Positions 48,140 through 57,293 of a stretch of 64,000 nucleotides of DNA are shown in pieces. The position numbers and the translations under genes were made by a program. The DNA is from Planctomycetota bacterium (GTDB lineage: Bacteria; Planctomycetota; Planctomycetia; Planctomycetales; Planctomycetaceae): positions 62,001-126,000 of the forward strand of contig QWPB01000024.1 of the NCBI GenBank assembly GCA_003671275.1. Reading direction: 5' to 3'. The notes under the pieces are model-generated. The model saw nothing but the letters and a program-made list of their open reading frames with translations. It was not told where the DNA came from and did not search any database. The stretch's first letter is position 1. Every line of letters starts with the position of its first letter.

Positions 48140-48676
48140 TCAATTTCCGGAAATGGTGCCCACGACGGTGGTCGTGTAGTCCCCTTCCTGCAGCGTGCCG
48201 GGGGCCCCTGTAATAAAGGTCACGGTCAGCCGCACCTTGGCCTCACCTACCCCGTTGGCACTGACCCGTACCCGAGCATTTTCATTCCCCCGACGGTAAT
48301 CGGTGGACGAACTCGCGGTCACGACACTCCATGTGGCGGGGCCCGAATCGACTTCGGTTACCACGTCCAGCTGGACATCGCGTTTGGAAGAGGGGGTCGT
48401 TGTGTGTACAAACGCTGTTTGCGTTTCCAGCAACACCGAACAGCCCAGCGGAGAGTTACACTCGGCCAGCCATGGCTGAGGAGCAAACACCACATTGGCC
48501 GTGCCCGAGCCCGGATAGGATTGAACCATGTCCCATGGGGGAGCTGTCAAAAACAGCTTCGGATTAATTAGCACCCGATAGACCTGAGTCTGGGTTTCCG
48601 ACCAGGTCGGTGAATCGACGAGAACGCCCATGAGCAACAGCAGGAGTGCAAGCCGCTTGAGCGTCGGAATTCCCAT
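48140..48676 (-). CDS. Small exported beta-rich protein, paralogue 3
   Basis: This is an exported protein of 178 aa with signal peptide MGIPTLKRLALLLLLMGVLVDSPTWSE. The C-terminus, VSANGVGEAKVRLTVTFITGAPGTLQEGDYTTTVVGTISGN, is clearly related to that of the proteins at 52428 and 52984 (GPATW...AS; GVGxAxxxxTVTF; EGxYxTTVxGTI). The family is unrecognised; the ending resembles beta-sandwich subunits such as spore-coat U or pilin-like domains (inference). It is the distal gene of the secretin locus and stands 252 nt after the Ig-like gene, so it may have its own promoter. Two cysteine residues (ECNSPLGCS) may form a disulphide. Confidence 0.65.
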   Translation of the reverse strand: MGIPTLKRLALLLLLMGVLVDSPTWSETQTQVYRVLINPKLFLTAPPWDMVQSYPGSGTANVVFAPQPWLAECNSPLGCSVLLETQTAFVHTTTPSSKRDVQLDVVTEVDSGPATWSVVTASSSTDYRRGNENARVRVSANGVGEAKVRLTVTFITGAPGTLQEGDYTTTVVGTISGN

Positions 48677-48927
48677 GCCGATTTCCTGAGAAAGGCCCCG
48701 AAGAACAGAATCAGGTTATTCTGCTCACCCCAAGGCTACTGCAGAATCGGGATGCCCGATGCCACAAATGGGGAATCAGTCTAAAAAACGCCGGAACGCG
48801 GTTCGTGTGTGCTGCTTTTAACGCTGTGTTCCGCGAACGCACGCCTCGGATGCAAGATCCCTCGGAGGATTCGAAACAGTTCTTGTTCAGTGAGCTTCCG
48901 GGTAATAAACCACTATTTTGTAGGCGG

Positions 48928-50610
48928 TTACGGCGTTTTCGTGGGATTTCCCAGGTCGAGTTCCAGGCGTTGTTCGAGGGGCTCTTTTCCTTCTCCCGTC
49001 GGAATGATCAGCCGCGCGGTGTAATGACCGGGAGCCAGATTCGCCGGGGGCTTAAACCGAATCGACTCGCTGCCCCCGGGAAGAACCCACTTTCCGAAGC
49101 CCCCACGCACCTCGTAGGGGCGGGCCGCCTCATCCCCCAGGATCAATAAACCGTTGATCGGGAAATGCATGGTTCCGCTGTTCTTGAGTTCCACGACGAA
49201 TGCGGGATTGATCTCGCGGGCATCCCAGGTCAGCGGACTGGCAGTCAGTTCCGGAATGGAGGAGGTGGATCGGCCCAGAGCTGCCACCAGCACGGGGGTG
49301 GTCTCCAGAGGGTCGGCCCCGGCACCCTGGGTTTTGAGCCGCAAATAGCTGTACCGATGGTTATCCACTTGGGTGGTGCCAGTGAAGCTCAGGGACACTT
49401 TGCGGCGAGTGCCCGGCGGCAACGTCACCGAATCGGGACGCACGACCACCCAGTCGGCGGGGATGCCATCGATGGACTCGGAGACCAGCTGAACATCCAC
49501 GGCAGCGGTTCCCGTATTCTCCAATTGAACGACGTGGGTGCGACTGCCTCCGCGTTGCAATGAAAGTTCCACCTGAGAGGGCGAAACCAGGAGTCCCGGG
49601 GCTGCCTGAACCGTGGCGATTCCTTGTGCGGGGAAATCCCCTTCCTGAACGATGACCGGGAACCCCACCTTGACCAACACCCGGTTGTCGCCCACCAAAG
49701 ACGATTCCATGTAGTATTCACCCGGAAAGACGGCGGCATTCAGCGGGCTGATCATGCGGATGCGGGCTCCTGCCAGAATCCGTCCGATGAATTTCTGCGG
49801 CTCTTCGGTATTACTACGAACGGGCATCCAGAGCGGAAACGTCGGTCGATTCTCGCTGTTTTCGGAATGTCGGATCTGCGCCCGTAATCCAAACTCGATG
49901 GGCCCCGCGGTGGGGTTTTCCACATAGACTTGAGCCATGGGGATGCCGTTCACTTCGATCAGCTCGGCCCGCGATACCTTTAACTTGGCGGCACTTTCGG
50001 ACCGTATCCCCTGGACCGTAATGTCGCAGCGAAGCAGATACTGCGTGACGAATCGGATTCCCACACGCGGGGTGTCGGACTTGGGAGCATTCGACGGATC
50101 GGTGAGCTGCCCCGCGTCACGCACCAGGATGCCAAAGGTGTGAAACGTCGATTGCGTGTTGGGGACGCGGACTCGCCCCCGGATCACGAACTTTTCAGTC
50201 GGTTGCAGCTCCACTGCCAACGGAGTCTGGATTTCCAGTTCCTCGGGGGGAGGGACTTTCGTGTTGGCGAAAATGGTCCCGTTTTCATCCTGCGTCAGAG
50301 CGACCCGCTGGATCTCCAGCTTGACAGGTTTGCTTTCGCAGGTGATTCCGAATTCGACGGGGATCGTGCGTCCCGGTCGGGTTTCGATTCGGTTTACGAT
50401 CGGATCAATCACAAAGGCGGGACGGACCGATTCGGTAATGGTGATATTCTGGCCAGCCCGCGGAGCCGCAGGGGCCGCAGGTTTGGCCGTTGTCCCTTGC
50501 GGGAGGGGATTTCCGGCTGCGTTTTGGGGGGGCTTCTGTCCAAAACCGGGACTCGCAGCTGACAGAAAACTTGCGATAACAATCAGGAGAGCCAAGGTGT
50601 TCCGGGACAT
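48928..50610 (-). CDS. Exported multidomain Ig-like (NEW3/chaperone-like) protein
   Basis: This is an exported 560-aa protein with signal peptide MSRNTLALLIVIASFLSAASPGFGQ, then a Pro/Ala-rich segment and several beta-rich Ig-like domains. One block reads LVSPSQVELSLQRGGSRTHVVQLENTGTAAVDVQLVSESIDGIPADWVVV, typical of NEW3-type or PapD-like chaperone-like Ig domains. Another, the last domain, reads INPAFVVELKNSGTMHFPINGLLIL...APGHYTARLIIPTG. Domains of this kind bind secreted subunits or act in fibre assembly. It lies between the secretin and the third small subunit on the same strand, 61 nt after the secretin. Role in the secretin system is inferred from position. Confidence 0.65.
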   Translation of the reverse strand: MSRNTLALLIVIASFLSAASPGFGQKPPQNAAGNPLPQGTTAKPAAPAAPRAGQNITITESVRPAFVIDPIVNRIETRPGRTIPVEFGITCESKPVKLEIQRVALTQDENGTIFANTKVPPPEELEIQTPLAVELQPTEKFVIRGRVRVPNTQSTFHTFGILVRDAGQLTDPSNAPKSDTPRVGIRFVTQYLLRCDITVQGIRSESAAKLKVSRAELIEVNGIPMAQVYVENPTAGPIEFGLRAQIRHSENSENRPTFPLWMPVRSNTEEPQKFIGRILAGARIRMISPLNAAVFPGEYYMESSLVGDNRVLVKVGFPVIVQEGDFPAQGIATVQAAPGLLVSPSQVELSLQRGGSRTHVVQLENTGTAAVDVQLVSESIDGIPADWVVVRPDSVTLPPGTRRKVSLSFTGTTQVDNHRYSYLRLKTQGAGADPLETTPVLVAALGRSTSSIPELTASPLTWDAREINPAFVVELKNSGTMHFPINGLLILGDEAARPYEVRGGFGKWVLPGGSESIRFKPPANLAPGHYTARLIIPTGEGKEPLEQRLELDLGNPTKTP

Positions 50611-50671
50611 GATGAGCTTTCCGAGGTTCCCTCTCTGAAGACGCCGTCGATCCTCGACGGCAGAATCTGAA

Positions 50672-51976
50672 TCAGGAGGCAGGAACCACTCGCAACACGG
50701 GAACGACAGGACTCGTCTGTGGCAGTGAAGGTGGCGGGACAGGGGCTGGCACTTCGACCGGGGCGGGCTCCTGAGTCGGGGGAACCGAAGCCGGAACTGT
50801 GATCGGAACGGGGACGACGGCGGGCTCCATCCTGAGGGGGAGGGCCTGAGGGTGAACCGTGGCCGTTGGAATCACGATGCGGGGAGAGATGAAGATGGCC
50901 ACTTCGGCATCCTGCTCCTGCTTTTCGATCTTGCGAAAGGCCGACCCGATTCCTGGCAACCCACCGAGATAGGGAATCCGATTCTCGCGATCCACGGTTT
51001 GACGCTGAACCAGTCCTCCGATCACGACCGTCTGCTGGTCTTTGACCTGCACTGTGGTTGTGACCCGTCGGCGATTGATGATGGGGAAGGGGTTGTTACC
51101 CGTGGACTGTGACGAATCCAGCGAGCGAATGTCCTCACTGACTTCCGCCTTCTCGATCGCGATTTGAACGTTGTCCCCCCGGATGGACGGGGTCAGCATC
51201 AGGCTGATGCCGGACTCGACCTTCTCAATATCCTGTCGATAGAGAAACTGGTTGTTTCCCTGATTGATGCTGAAGAAGGTGTCGCGGGCGATGGAGATTT
51301 CGGCTTTCTCCCCATCCTTCGCCATGACACGCGGGGCCGCTCGAATCGTCACATACCCTTCTCTTGCGAGAAGCTTCACAAACGCGGATGTCACTGCAAA
51401 ATCATCGAACGCATTCTTCGCACCATAAGGACTGACCTGCCCCGTGAACGAGAGCCCCGAGAGTCCGATGTTTAGCCGGTCCAGTCCATTCACCTGCAAG
51501 CCGTGGTTCCAGTCCATGCCGAACTGCAACCCCTTCTCCGGGGCCACAACACAGACAATGACCTCAATCATGATCTGCGGAATCGGTTGGTCGGCGACTT
51601 CCAACTGCTGAAAGATCTGCCGGGCGGTTTCGCTGGGAGCCTCAATGATAATGATGTTTCGTTTGTCGACGATTCGGACAAACTGAGACTGTCGGGGAGG
51701 CAGGAGTGCCAGCAGTTCCTGTGTCGACAGGTTTTGCGGTTTGTATTCCATCGCCTCCGCGATGTGCGGGAACAGATTGGACGATGGATCGTTACTGCCG
51801 ATCAGGTAGAGACTGTCTTTCTTGCGATAGACCAATCCCAGGGGCAGCAGAATTCGGCGCAGGGCCGCCTCAAACGTCTCATTCTCAATCGTACAAGTCA
51901 CATCACCACGAGCGGTGTCGTCCAGCACGACCGAGACCCCCGCCTGGGAGGCCAGCGACTGGATCGCTTCACGCAC
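50672..51976 (-). CDS. Secretin, main part (separated from its N-terminus by a frameshift)
   Basis: This is the GspD/PilQ-family outer-membrane secretin domain. The track start at 51976 (VREAIQSLASQAGVSVVLDDTARGDVTCTIENETFEAALRRIL) is not a protein start but the middle of an N0/STN-like domain. It is followed by an N1-like segment (FVRIVDKRNIIIIEAPSETARQIFQQLEVADQPIPQIMIEVIVC) and the secretin beta-barrel block with VASTFVKLLAREGYVTIRAAPRVMAKDGEKAEISI-like sequence and QQTVVIGGLVQRQTVDRENRIPYLGGLPGIGSAFRKIEKQEQDAEVAIFISPRIV. The C-terminal Pro-rich tail is low complexity. The 5' portion is encoded in another frame at 51898-52428. Confidence 0.8.
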   Translation of the reverse strand: MREAIQSLASQAGVSVVLDDTARGDVTCTIENETFEAALRRILLPLGLVYRKKDSLYLIGSNDPSSNLFPHIAEAMEYKPQNLSTQELLALLPPRQSQFVRIVDKRNIIIIEAPSETARQIFQQLEVADQPIPQIMIEVIVCVVAPEKGLQFGMDWNHGLQVNGLDRLNIGLSGLSFTGQVSPYGAKNAFDDFAVTSAFVKLLAREGYVTIRAAPRVMAKDGEKAEISIARDTFFSINQGNNQFLYRQDIEKVESGISLMLTPSIRGDNVQIAIEKAEVSEDIRSLDSSQSTGNNPFPIINRRRVTTTVQVKDQQTVVIGGLVQRQTVDRENRIPYLGGLPGIGSAFRKIEKQEQDAEVAIFISPRIVIPTATVHPQALPLRMEPAVVPVPITVPASVPPTQEPAPVEVPAPVPPPSLPQTSPVVPVLRVVPAS

Positions 51977-52428
51977 ACTGTTTCCGTAAAGATGTCGTTG
52001 ACCGGCTTTTCCGCAGTGGTTGAGGCCGGAATCACGCCTCCCGGTGTTCCGCTGGATTGCTGGTGACTGATCGGATTGACTGTCCCCGGAACCGATGGAG
52101 GAGCCACACCCTGAGTGCTGGCGGGAGTGGAGGGCCCGATCATCTCCACGGGCAGAGTCTCGAGCTCCATAGGAATCGGTGCGATCGGCCCCGGTACGGT
52201 CATGGGAACCGGAAGATACTCCGGCATCGTGGAAGGCGGAATCTGGGGATGATCCATGCCGAGGTTTGCTTCCGGTTTCGCCTTGAGCGCCTCCATGTAC
52301 AGTTCTTCAATGGATCGCTCTTTCGGTCCGGGAATGGTGCGACACCCCTCAAAACCCAAGAGAGCGCACATCCCAAGAACTAAAGTCCATTTTCCAGGGG
52401 TCCACCGGCAAGGCCCGCCGATTCTCAT
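51898..52428 (-). CDS. Secretin N-terminal part with lipoprotein-like signal (frameshifted)
   Basis: It starts at 52428, overlapping the previous stop (TGATG). The N-terminus, MRIGGPCRWTPGKWTLVLGMCALLGFEGC, has a signal peptide with a weak lipobox. A Pro-rich, mostly disordered stretch follows, ending AEKPVNDIFTET. The frame then continues into nonsense (VCVKRSSRWPPRRG...), while frame +1 resumes with VREAIQSLASQAGVSV. The join ETD-VREA (GAT expected, only GT present) indicates loss of one A near 51977-51978. So this ORF and the next are probably one secretin of about 585 aa, either frameshifted in this strain or by sequence error. Confidence 0.65.
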   Translation of the reverse strand: MRIGGPCRWTPGKWTLVLGMCALLGFEGCRTIPGPKERSIEELYMEALKAKPEANLGMDHPQIPPSTMPEYLPVPMTVPGPIAPIPMELETLPVEMIGPSTPASTQGVAPPSVPGTVNPISHQQSSGTPGGVIPASTTAEKPVNDIFTETVCVKRSSRWPPRRGSRSCWTTPLVVM

Positions 52429-52952
52429 CAGAACCCCTCCGTGATGGTGCCGATGACTGTCGCCTCGTACTCACCAGCCGCCAGGAAGGGCTGCTCATGT
52501 CCTAAAAACGTCACCGTGATACCGGCTTCACCGTTCCCTCCGAGGGAGCCCGCAGCCACCTGAGCAGTCGTTCGACCATGCGAGAAGCTGGTTCGATCAT
52601 GGGGAATGATAATGTCCCAATCCGATTTCCGACCGCGTCCCCGGATCGACAGGTCCAATGCGGCATCGACCCGAGATTTCGGATCGGAAAGGCTCTGAAA
52701 GGGCTCCAGGCTCCAGACCGTAATCGTGGGGCCGAGCGGATTGGGGGCCACCAGTGTCCAGGGCTGTTCGGGAAATACCAGTGGTCTGGTTGGATCAATC
52801 ACGACCAGATGCTGAGGAGTCCCTTTCTCGCGGATCGCAGGAGGTTGTTGCGCCCCGAGTGTGCTAAACGCTCCCCACAAAAACAGAACAGCCCCTGCCA
52901 TCCCGAAGGATCGCATGGAGCTGAGACTGTGAGTGGTGAACCGGGTATCCAT
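52428..52952 (-). CDS. Small exported beta-rich protein, paralogue 2
   Basis: The start is taken at 52952 (MDTRFTTHSLSSMRSFGMAGAVLFLWGAFSTLGAQQ), which gives a signal peptide; the track start is further upstream. The C-terminal segment, AAGSLGGNGEAGITVTFLGHEQPFLAAGEYEATVIGTITEGF, matches the related proteins at 48140 and 52984 (TVTF; GEYxxTVxGTIT). No cysteine pair is seen. It lies 31 nt after paralogue 1 and is directly coupled to the secretin (its stop overlaps the secretin start). It is likely a secreted subunit or accessory of that secretin. Confidence 0.65.
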   Translation of the reverse strand: MDTRFTTHSLSSMRSFGMAGAVLFLWGAFSTLGAQQPPAIREKGTPQHLVVIDPTRPLVFPEQPWTLVAPNPLGPTITVWSLEPFQSLSDPKSRVDAALDLSIRGRGRKSDWDIIIPHDRTSFSHGRTTAQVAAGSLGGNGEAGITVTFLGHEQPFLAAGEYEATVIGTITEGF

Positions 52953-52983
52953 ACTCTGCGTGGCATCCTTGCCATTCGGGTGA

Positions 52984-53556
52984 TTAGTTCTCGGTGATCG
53001 TACCACTGACCGTGGTCACGTATTCCCCTTCCACCACAGCGTTGATGTCGGATGCCAGGAAAGTGACCGTCACGTCGAAAGTCGCTTGTCCCACGCCATC
53101 CGAGGAGAACTGAACTGCGGCATTCCGGGCAGCGGGATCAACATTCGCAGCGTCCGTGTCCGCAGAGCCGGAAGCACTTTCCAGGGTCCAGGTCGCAGGA
53201 CCATTCTGAGTCACCTTGGAAACGGCCAGACGCCCATCCTGTGTGATGTTGTCTGTCGGGTAGTCCATGTTCAGGAACGGGGCCATTCCGAAATCGACCG
53301 TCACTCCATCCTTGACATTCCCCTTGACGGCCCAGGTTTGGGCCGTGAATGCGTAGGTGTCGTCCGTTACGGCTTCCGCAGCTTCGAGATCGGCCACCGT
53401 GTACGTTTTGAGCATTGGCTCTGTAGGAGCCACGATGTTCACGTTTTTGCCGACACTCACCGTGTACTGTTGCGAGCCCGTCGTTGCTGTATAGGCGAAT
53501 TGAGCCCCTACAACGAATGCTCCCACACCGCACAGACTCCACAGGAACTTCTTCAT
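52984..53556 (-). CDS. Small exported beta-rich protein, paralogue 1
   Basis: The first gene of the secretin locus begins at 53556 (MKKFLWSLCGVGAFVVGAQFAYTATTGSQQ) with a signal peptide and a purine-rich AGAGAGAGAG segment upstream as ribosome site. The mature protein of about 165 aa is rich in Thr, Ser, Val and Ala and looks beta-stranded, ending DGVGQATFDVTVTFLASDINAVVEGEYVTTVSGTITEN. It shares GPATW...S and the EGEYxTTVxGTI ending with paralogues 2 and 3. It could be the major subunit of a surface structure. Its mature sequence has no Cys. Confidence 0.65.
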   Translation of the reverse strand: MKKFLWSLCGVGAFVVGAQFAYTATTGSQQYTVSVGKNVNIVAPTEPMLKTYTVADLEAAEAVTDDTYAFTAQTWAVKGNVKDGVTVDFGMAPFLNMDYPTDNITQDGRLAVSKVTQNGPATWTLESASGSADTDAANVDPAARNAAVQFSSDGVGQATFDVTVTFLASDINAVVEGEYVTTVSGTITEN

Positions 53557-53953
53557 TATCTGCTCTCTCTCTCTGGTGCCCCCTTTGCTGATTTGACAGG
53601 TCGATTGAGAAGTTCCCGCTTCTCGGTATCGGCATGCAGACTCAGCCAAGGCCAGCAAATCGTCAGAACCCGTAAATTTTGCCTATTCCGCGGAGCCCTC
53701 GCTCTCACACAAGGGTTGTTCGCAGAATGGTGTGATTCCCGCTCACGGGTCAAACCTAGGTCGCAGTCAACAGTGTGCAAATGATTTATCAGGGAAATTG
53801 TGCAAAACACTCATCAAGACATTACAACACGAATACTCGCCTTGTTTTCGCTCGCTTTCTGTGGCCTCCGGCATAGGATGCCGATTCGAGTGGCACGGGT
53901 TTTGTCGGCAGCGACAGGCAGATGACACTCACCTCTGCCGGGAAATCCCTCGC
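53557..53953. other. Divergent intergenic region between secretin locus and DUF255 gene
   Basis: 397 nt. It contains a gagaag/cttctc hairpin (53606-53623), and near 53891 TGGCACG-GGTT-TTGT, a near-match to a sigma-54 promoter but lacking the -12 C. I see no gene. Confidence 0.6.
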
Positions 53954-56158
53954 ATGTCATCGCCGACCCACCCGTCAAACGAATTATCACGTCCGGCGAA
54001 CCGATTGCTGGCTGAAACCAGTCCGTACCTGCGGCAGCATTCGCACAACCCAGTCGACTGGTATCCGTGGGGTGAAGAGGCCCTGGCCCGCGCGAAGACC
54101 GAGGGTAAGCCGATCTTCCTGTCGATCGGGTACAGCGCGTGTCACTGGTGCCACGTGATGGAGCACGAGAGCTTTGAGGACCCCAGCATCGCAGCCTTGA
54201 TGAATGAGCACTTCATCAACATCAAGGTCGACCGCGAGGAACGTCCCGATCTCGACCAGATCTACATGGCTGCGGTCCAGCTGATCACTCGCCGCGGTGG
54301 ATGGCCGATGTCGGTCTTTTTGACACCGGACGGCAAGCCGTTCTACGGCGGAACTTATTGGCCACCGACTTCGCGGATGGGGATGCGTGGGTTTCGCGAG
54401 ATTCTGCTGCTCATGCACGACTTCTGGGTCAATCGCCGGCCGGAGGTCGTCGAATCGTCCGAGAGTCTGGTCGGGGCCATTGGTCGCTTCACCTCACCCA
54501 CCTTCGACCAGACGGAGCTGGACGAGGGAATGTTGCGGCGGGCCGAACAGGAGCTGCTCTCGTCGCTGGATCGAGTGCATGGCGGCTTCGGGGGAGCCCC
54601 CAAGTTCCCGCACCCGATGGACCTGCGAGTCCTGCTGCGGACCTGGAAACGATTCGGCAACCCCGCAGCTCTGGAAGCCGTGGTCCTTACGCTCGAGAAG
54701 ATGGCAGCGGGCGGGATCTACGATCATCTGGGCGGTGGCTTCCATCGTTACTCGACCGATGCGCACTGGCTGGTGCCGCACTTCGAGAAGATGCTGTACG
54801 ACAACGCGCTGCTGGTCCCGGTTTACCTGGAGGCCTACCAGGCCACGGGTCGCGAGGACTTCCAGCGAATCGCCCGCGAGACGCTCGACTACGTGCTGCG
54901 TGAGATGACCTCGCCCGAGGGCGGGTTCTACTCGACACAGGATGCCGACAGTGAAGGGGTCGAGGGGAAGTTCTTCGTCTGGACTCCCGAAGAGATCGCT
55001 GAAGTCCTGGGAGTGGGCGAAGCGAAGGTCTTCTGTGCGGCGTACGATGTCACCCCCGGTGGCAATTGGGAGGGGCACTCGATCCTGAACCGCCCCAAGC
55101 CATTGAATGAAGTCGCGAAGCAACTTCGCATGCCGCTGGAAGAGATGGCCGCCACGCTGGAGTGGGCCAAACAGAAGCTGTTGGAGCGGCGGGCTACGCG
55201 AATCGCCCCCGGACGCGACGAGAAAGTCCTGGCAGCCTGGAACGGGATGATGATCACCGCCATGGCACGCGGGGCCCAGGTGCTGCGCGAGCCGAAGTAC
55301 CTGCAGGCGGCGCAGAATGCGGCGGAGTTTGTGCTGGAGAAGATGAGACGAGAGACGAGAGACGAGGGAAGAGAGCCAGAGGGGAGAGGGGAGCCGGATG
55401 TTGCTTCTGGCCAATCGCCATCTGCCATCCGCCATCAGCCCTCTGCAGTCCCTCACCCCTCAACCCTCAACTCTCAACCCCTCCTCCACAGCTACAAAGA
55501 CGGCACCGCGAAGCTCAACGCTTACCTGGACGACTATGCCTGCCTGATCGACGGGCTGATCGATCTCTATCAGACCGACTTCGATCCCCGCTGGCTGGAC
55601 CAGGCACAATCACTCGTCCGGCATGTGCGGCAGCACTTCGCCGACCCGGAGACCGGGATCTTCTTCTATACGAGCGATGACCACGAGGCCCTGATCAGCC
55701 GCACCAAAGAAGTCCAGGACAACGCAACCCCCGCCGCTCACAGTGTGCTGGCCTCGGCCCTGCTGCGGCTCAGCACACTGACCGGGCGAACAGATGATAC
55801 CAGCGGATGGGACGCGCTGGTTGCGGTGTCGGGGCTGATGTCCGACCACTCGCGCGGAGCTTCGCAGGCCCTGATCGCCCTCGACTACGCACTCGGGCCG
55901 ACACCGGAGCTGCTGCTGCTCGAAGGCGGTCAACCCGAGAAAGCCGATCAGCTGCTGGCAACGTTTCACCGCCGGTTCGTGCCCGGCTTTGCTTTGTCGA
56001 GATACGAGAACTCCGGAGAAGACGGGCAGTTCCGCCACTTGTTGCTCGAAGGCTACCCGCCGGCCGAGGTCGTCACGCTCTACATCTGCCACCAGGGAGC
56101 CTGCCAGGCTCCCGCCGTCGGGTACGAGACAGCCAATATGGCGATCCGGATGGCCTAG
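53954..56158 (+). CDS. DUF255 (YyaL/SSP411-like) thioredoxin-domain protein with in-frame repeat insert
   Basis: The start is ATG at 53954 ([40 protein letters not shown]). The N-terminal thioredoxin-like DUF255 domain has the motif [14 protein letters not shown] (Cys63, Cys66). The long C-terminal alpha/alpha-barrel (six-hairpin) domain has [35 protein letters not shown] and the later [23 protein letters not shown]. Family function is unclear; members have been linked to redox or glycosyl-hydrolase-like activity. Between VLEKM and HSYKDG is a 47-residue foreign stretch ([13 protein letters not shown]...[11 protein letters not shown]) encoded by heptad repeat D, absent from the normal family layout. 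The frame stays open. Confidence 0.88.
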   Translation: MSSPTHPSNELSRPANRLLAETSPYLRQHSHNPVDWYPWGEEALARAKTEGKPIFLSIGYSACHWCHVMEHESFEDPSIAALMNEHFINIKVDREERPDLDQIYMAAVQLITRRGGWPMSVFLTPDGKPFYGGTYWPPTSRMGMRGFREILLLMHDFWVNRRPEVVESSESLVGAIGRFTSPTFDQTELDEGMLRRAEQELLSSLDRVHGGFGGAPKFPHPMDLRVLLRTWKRFGNPAALEAVVLTLEKMAAGGIYDHLGGGFHRYSTDAHWLVPHFEKMLYDNALLVPVYLEAYQATGREDFQRIARETLDYVLREMTSPEGGFYSTQDADSEGVEGKFFVWTPEEIAEVLGVGEAKVFCAAYDVTPGGNWEGHSILNRPKPLNEVAKQLRMPLEEMAATLEWAKQKLLERRATRIAPGRDEKVLAAWNGMMITAMARGAQVLREPKYLQAAQNAAEFVLEKMRRETRDEGREPEGRGEPDVASGQSPSAIRHQPSAVPHPSTLNSQPLLHSYKDGTAKLNAYLDDYACLIDGLIDLYQTDFDPRWLDQAQSLVRHVRQHFADPETGIFFYTSDDHEALISRTKEVQDNATPAAHSVLASALLRLSTLTGRTDDTSGWDALVAVSGLMSDHSRGASQALIALDYALGPTPELLLLEGGQPEKADQLLATFHRRFVPGFALSRYENSGEDGQFRHLLLEGYPPAEVVTLYICHQGACQAPAVGYETANMAIRMA
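55345..55486. repeat. Heptad repeat element D inside the DUF255 gene
   Basis: Left arm: gagacga x3, gggaaga, gagccag, aggggag x2, ccggatg (55345-55400). Right arm: gccaatc, gccatct, gccatcc, gccatca, gccctct, gcagtcc, ctcaccc, ctcaacc, ctcaact, ctcaacc (55410 on). The arms are purine-rich and pyrimidine-rich. All units are 7 nt. The frame of the host gene stays open through the element. Confidence 0.85.
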
Positions 56159-56356
56159 CGCCGATTCAGAATCGGTCTTCTGAACGTACTGTTAGGAATG
56201 TCTATGCCACAGGAAAGGCCAGTGCCACTGGACCAGTGCCGCCACATTCCTAACTGCTGGGCCTGATTCCAATCCTAAAACGGCTCTCACGTTCGGAGAG
56301 TCTGTCATCATTGATTAGAATGCAGCCGTCTCTGATTTCACTTCGGGAGAAAGAAG

Positions 56357-57277
56357 ATGCCTCGTCTGTGGCCTGTGCTGAGTCTGTTGTGTGGTTGGGT
56401 GCCGTCGCTGTTGTTGGCTGCGGATGCCGCTCCCAAAACGATCGATGTGGGTAAAAGCCCGGAGAGTGTCTGTCGGGGTTTTGGTGGCAAGCTGTACGTC
56501 ACGATGATTAACGGGGATGAACCGGGCGATGGCACGATCGTCTCGGTGGATGGCGAAACCGTGGAAGTCTTTGCTAAGGGGTTCAATTCTCCCAAAGGGC
56601 TCGTGTTTGTGGCCCAGCAGCTGATCACCGCCGACGAGACTACTCTCTGGAAAGTCGACAGACAGGGTCACGTCACCAAGCTCGCCGCAGCTCAGGACTT
56701 TCCGCAGCCGATCGAGTTCCTGAACGATGTCACCGTGGGCAAAGACGGTGAAAGCGTCTATGTGTCCGAAATGAGTAATCCGCAGCCGATGTTCGATCCC
56801 AGTGGCGAACGGAAGCTATGGGGATTGGACAGCCCGGAAGCCCAGAAGTTGCCGAACAAGGGGTGTGTCTACAAGGTCACTTTGGCCGGGCAGATCAGCG
56901 TGGCCATTCCGGCGGGCAATCCCGCTCTGCGTTTTCCCAATGGAGTGTACGCCGGGGGCACCAAGGAAAAAGAACGGCTGTTCGCCGGAGACTTCTTCGC
57001 GGGCGAAATCATCAGCTACCAGAACGGCAAGTATCAGTCACTGGCCAGTGGCCTGCGCGGGATCGATGGTCTGACCGTGACCAAGGATCGGTTTTATGCT
57101 TCCAGCTGGACGGAGGGCAAAGTCTGGAGCGTTGACCGCAAAACCCGTGAGGTCAAAGTCCTGCACGAGGGACTGCAAACCGCCGCTGACTTCTTTTTCG
57201 ACGCCAAGCACAAGCAGCTGATTATCCCGGACATGGTGGCTGGCAAGCTGATCTTTCTGCCACTGGAGTTGCCCTGA
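56357..57277 (+). CDS. Exported SMP-30/gluconolactonase-like beta-propeller protein
   Basis: It has a signal peptide, MPRLWPVLSLLCGWVPSLLLAADAAPK, and a six-bladed propeller layout of the SMP-30/gluconolactonase/LRE-like type: SPKGLVFVAQQLITADETTLWKV, EFLNDVTVGKDGESVYVSEM, RFPNGVYAGG, RGIDGLTVTKDRFYASSW. Ligand-binding acidic residues of lactonases are partly visible (for example EFLND). A good Shine-Dalgarno (GGGAGAAAG) precedes the ATG. 306 aa. It may bind or hydrolyse sugar lactones in the periplasm; it could equally be an NHL-type binding protein. Convergent with the T2SSF gene after 16 nt. Confidence 0.8.
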   Translation: MPRLWPVLSLLCGWVPSLLLAADAAPKTIDVGKSPESVCRGFGGKLYVTMINGDEPGDGTIVSVDGETVEVFAKGFNSPKGLVFVAQQLITADETTLWKVDRQGHVTKLAAAQDFPQPIEFLNDVTVGKDGESVYVSEMSNPQPMFDPSGERKLWGLDSPEAQKLPNKGCVYKVTLAGQISVAIPAGNPALRFPNGVYAGGTKEKERLFAGDFFAGEIISYQNGKYQSLASGLRGIDGLTVTKDRFYASSWTEGKVWSVDRKTREVKVLHEGLQTAADFFFDAKHKQLIIPDMVAGKLIFLPLELP

Positions 57278-57293
57278 TCGCAGCGATGGGTGG

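Noticed and set aside
48783-48845. Hairpin plus six-T run after the Ig-like gene (minus strand)
   Set aside because: T-run is real but I could not fold a convincing adjacent stem.
53891-53906. TGGCACG-GGTT-TTGT before the DUF255 gene as sigma-54 promoter
   Set aside because: The -24 half is exact but the -12 GC is GT, which normally abolishes function; too weak to call.
54494-55456. 320-aa minus-strand ORF opposite the DUF255 gene
   Set aside because: Antisense shadow of a conserved gene, partly kept open by the repeat element.
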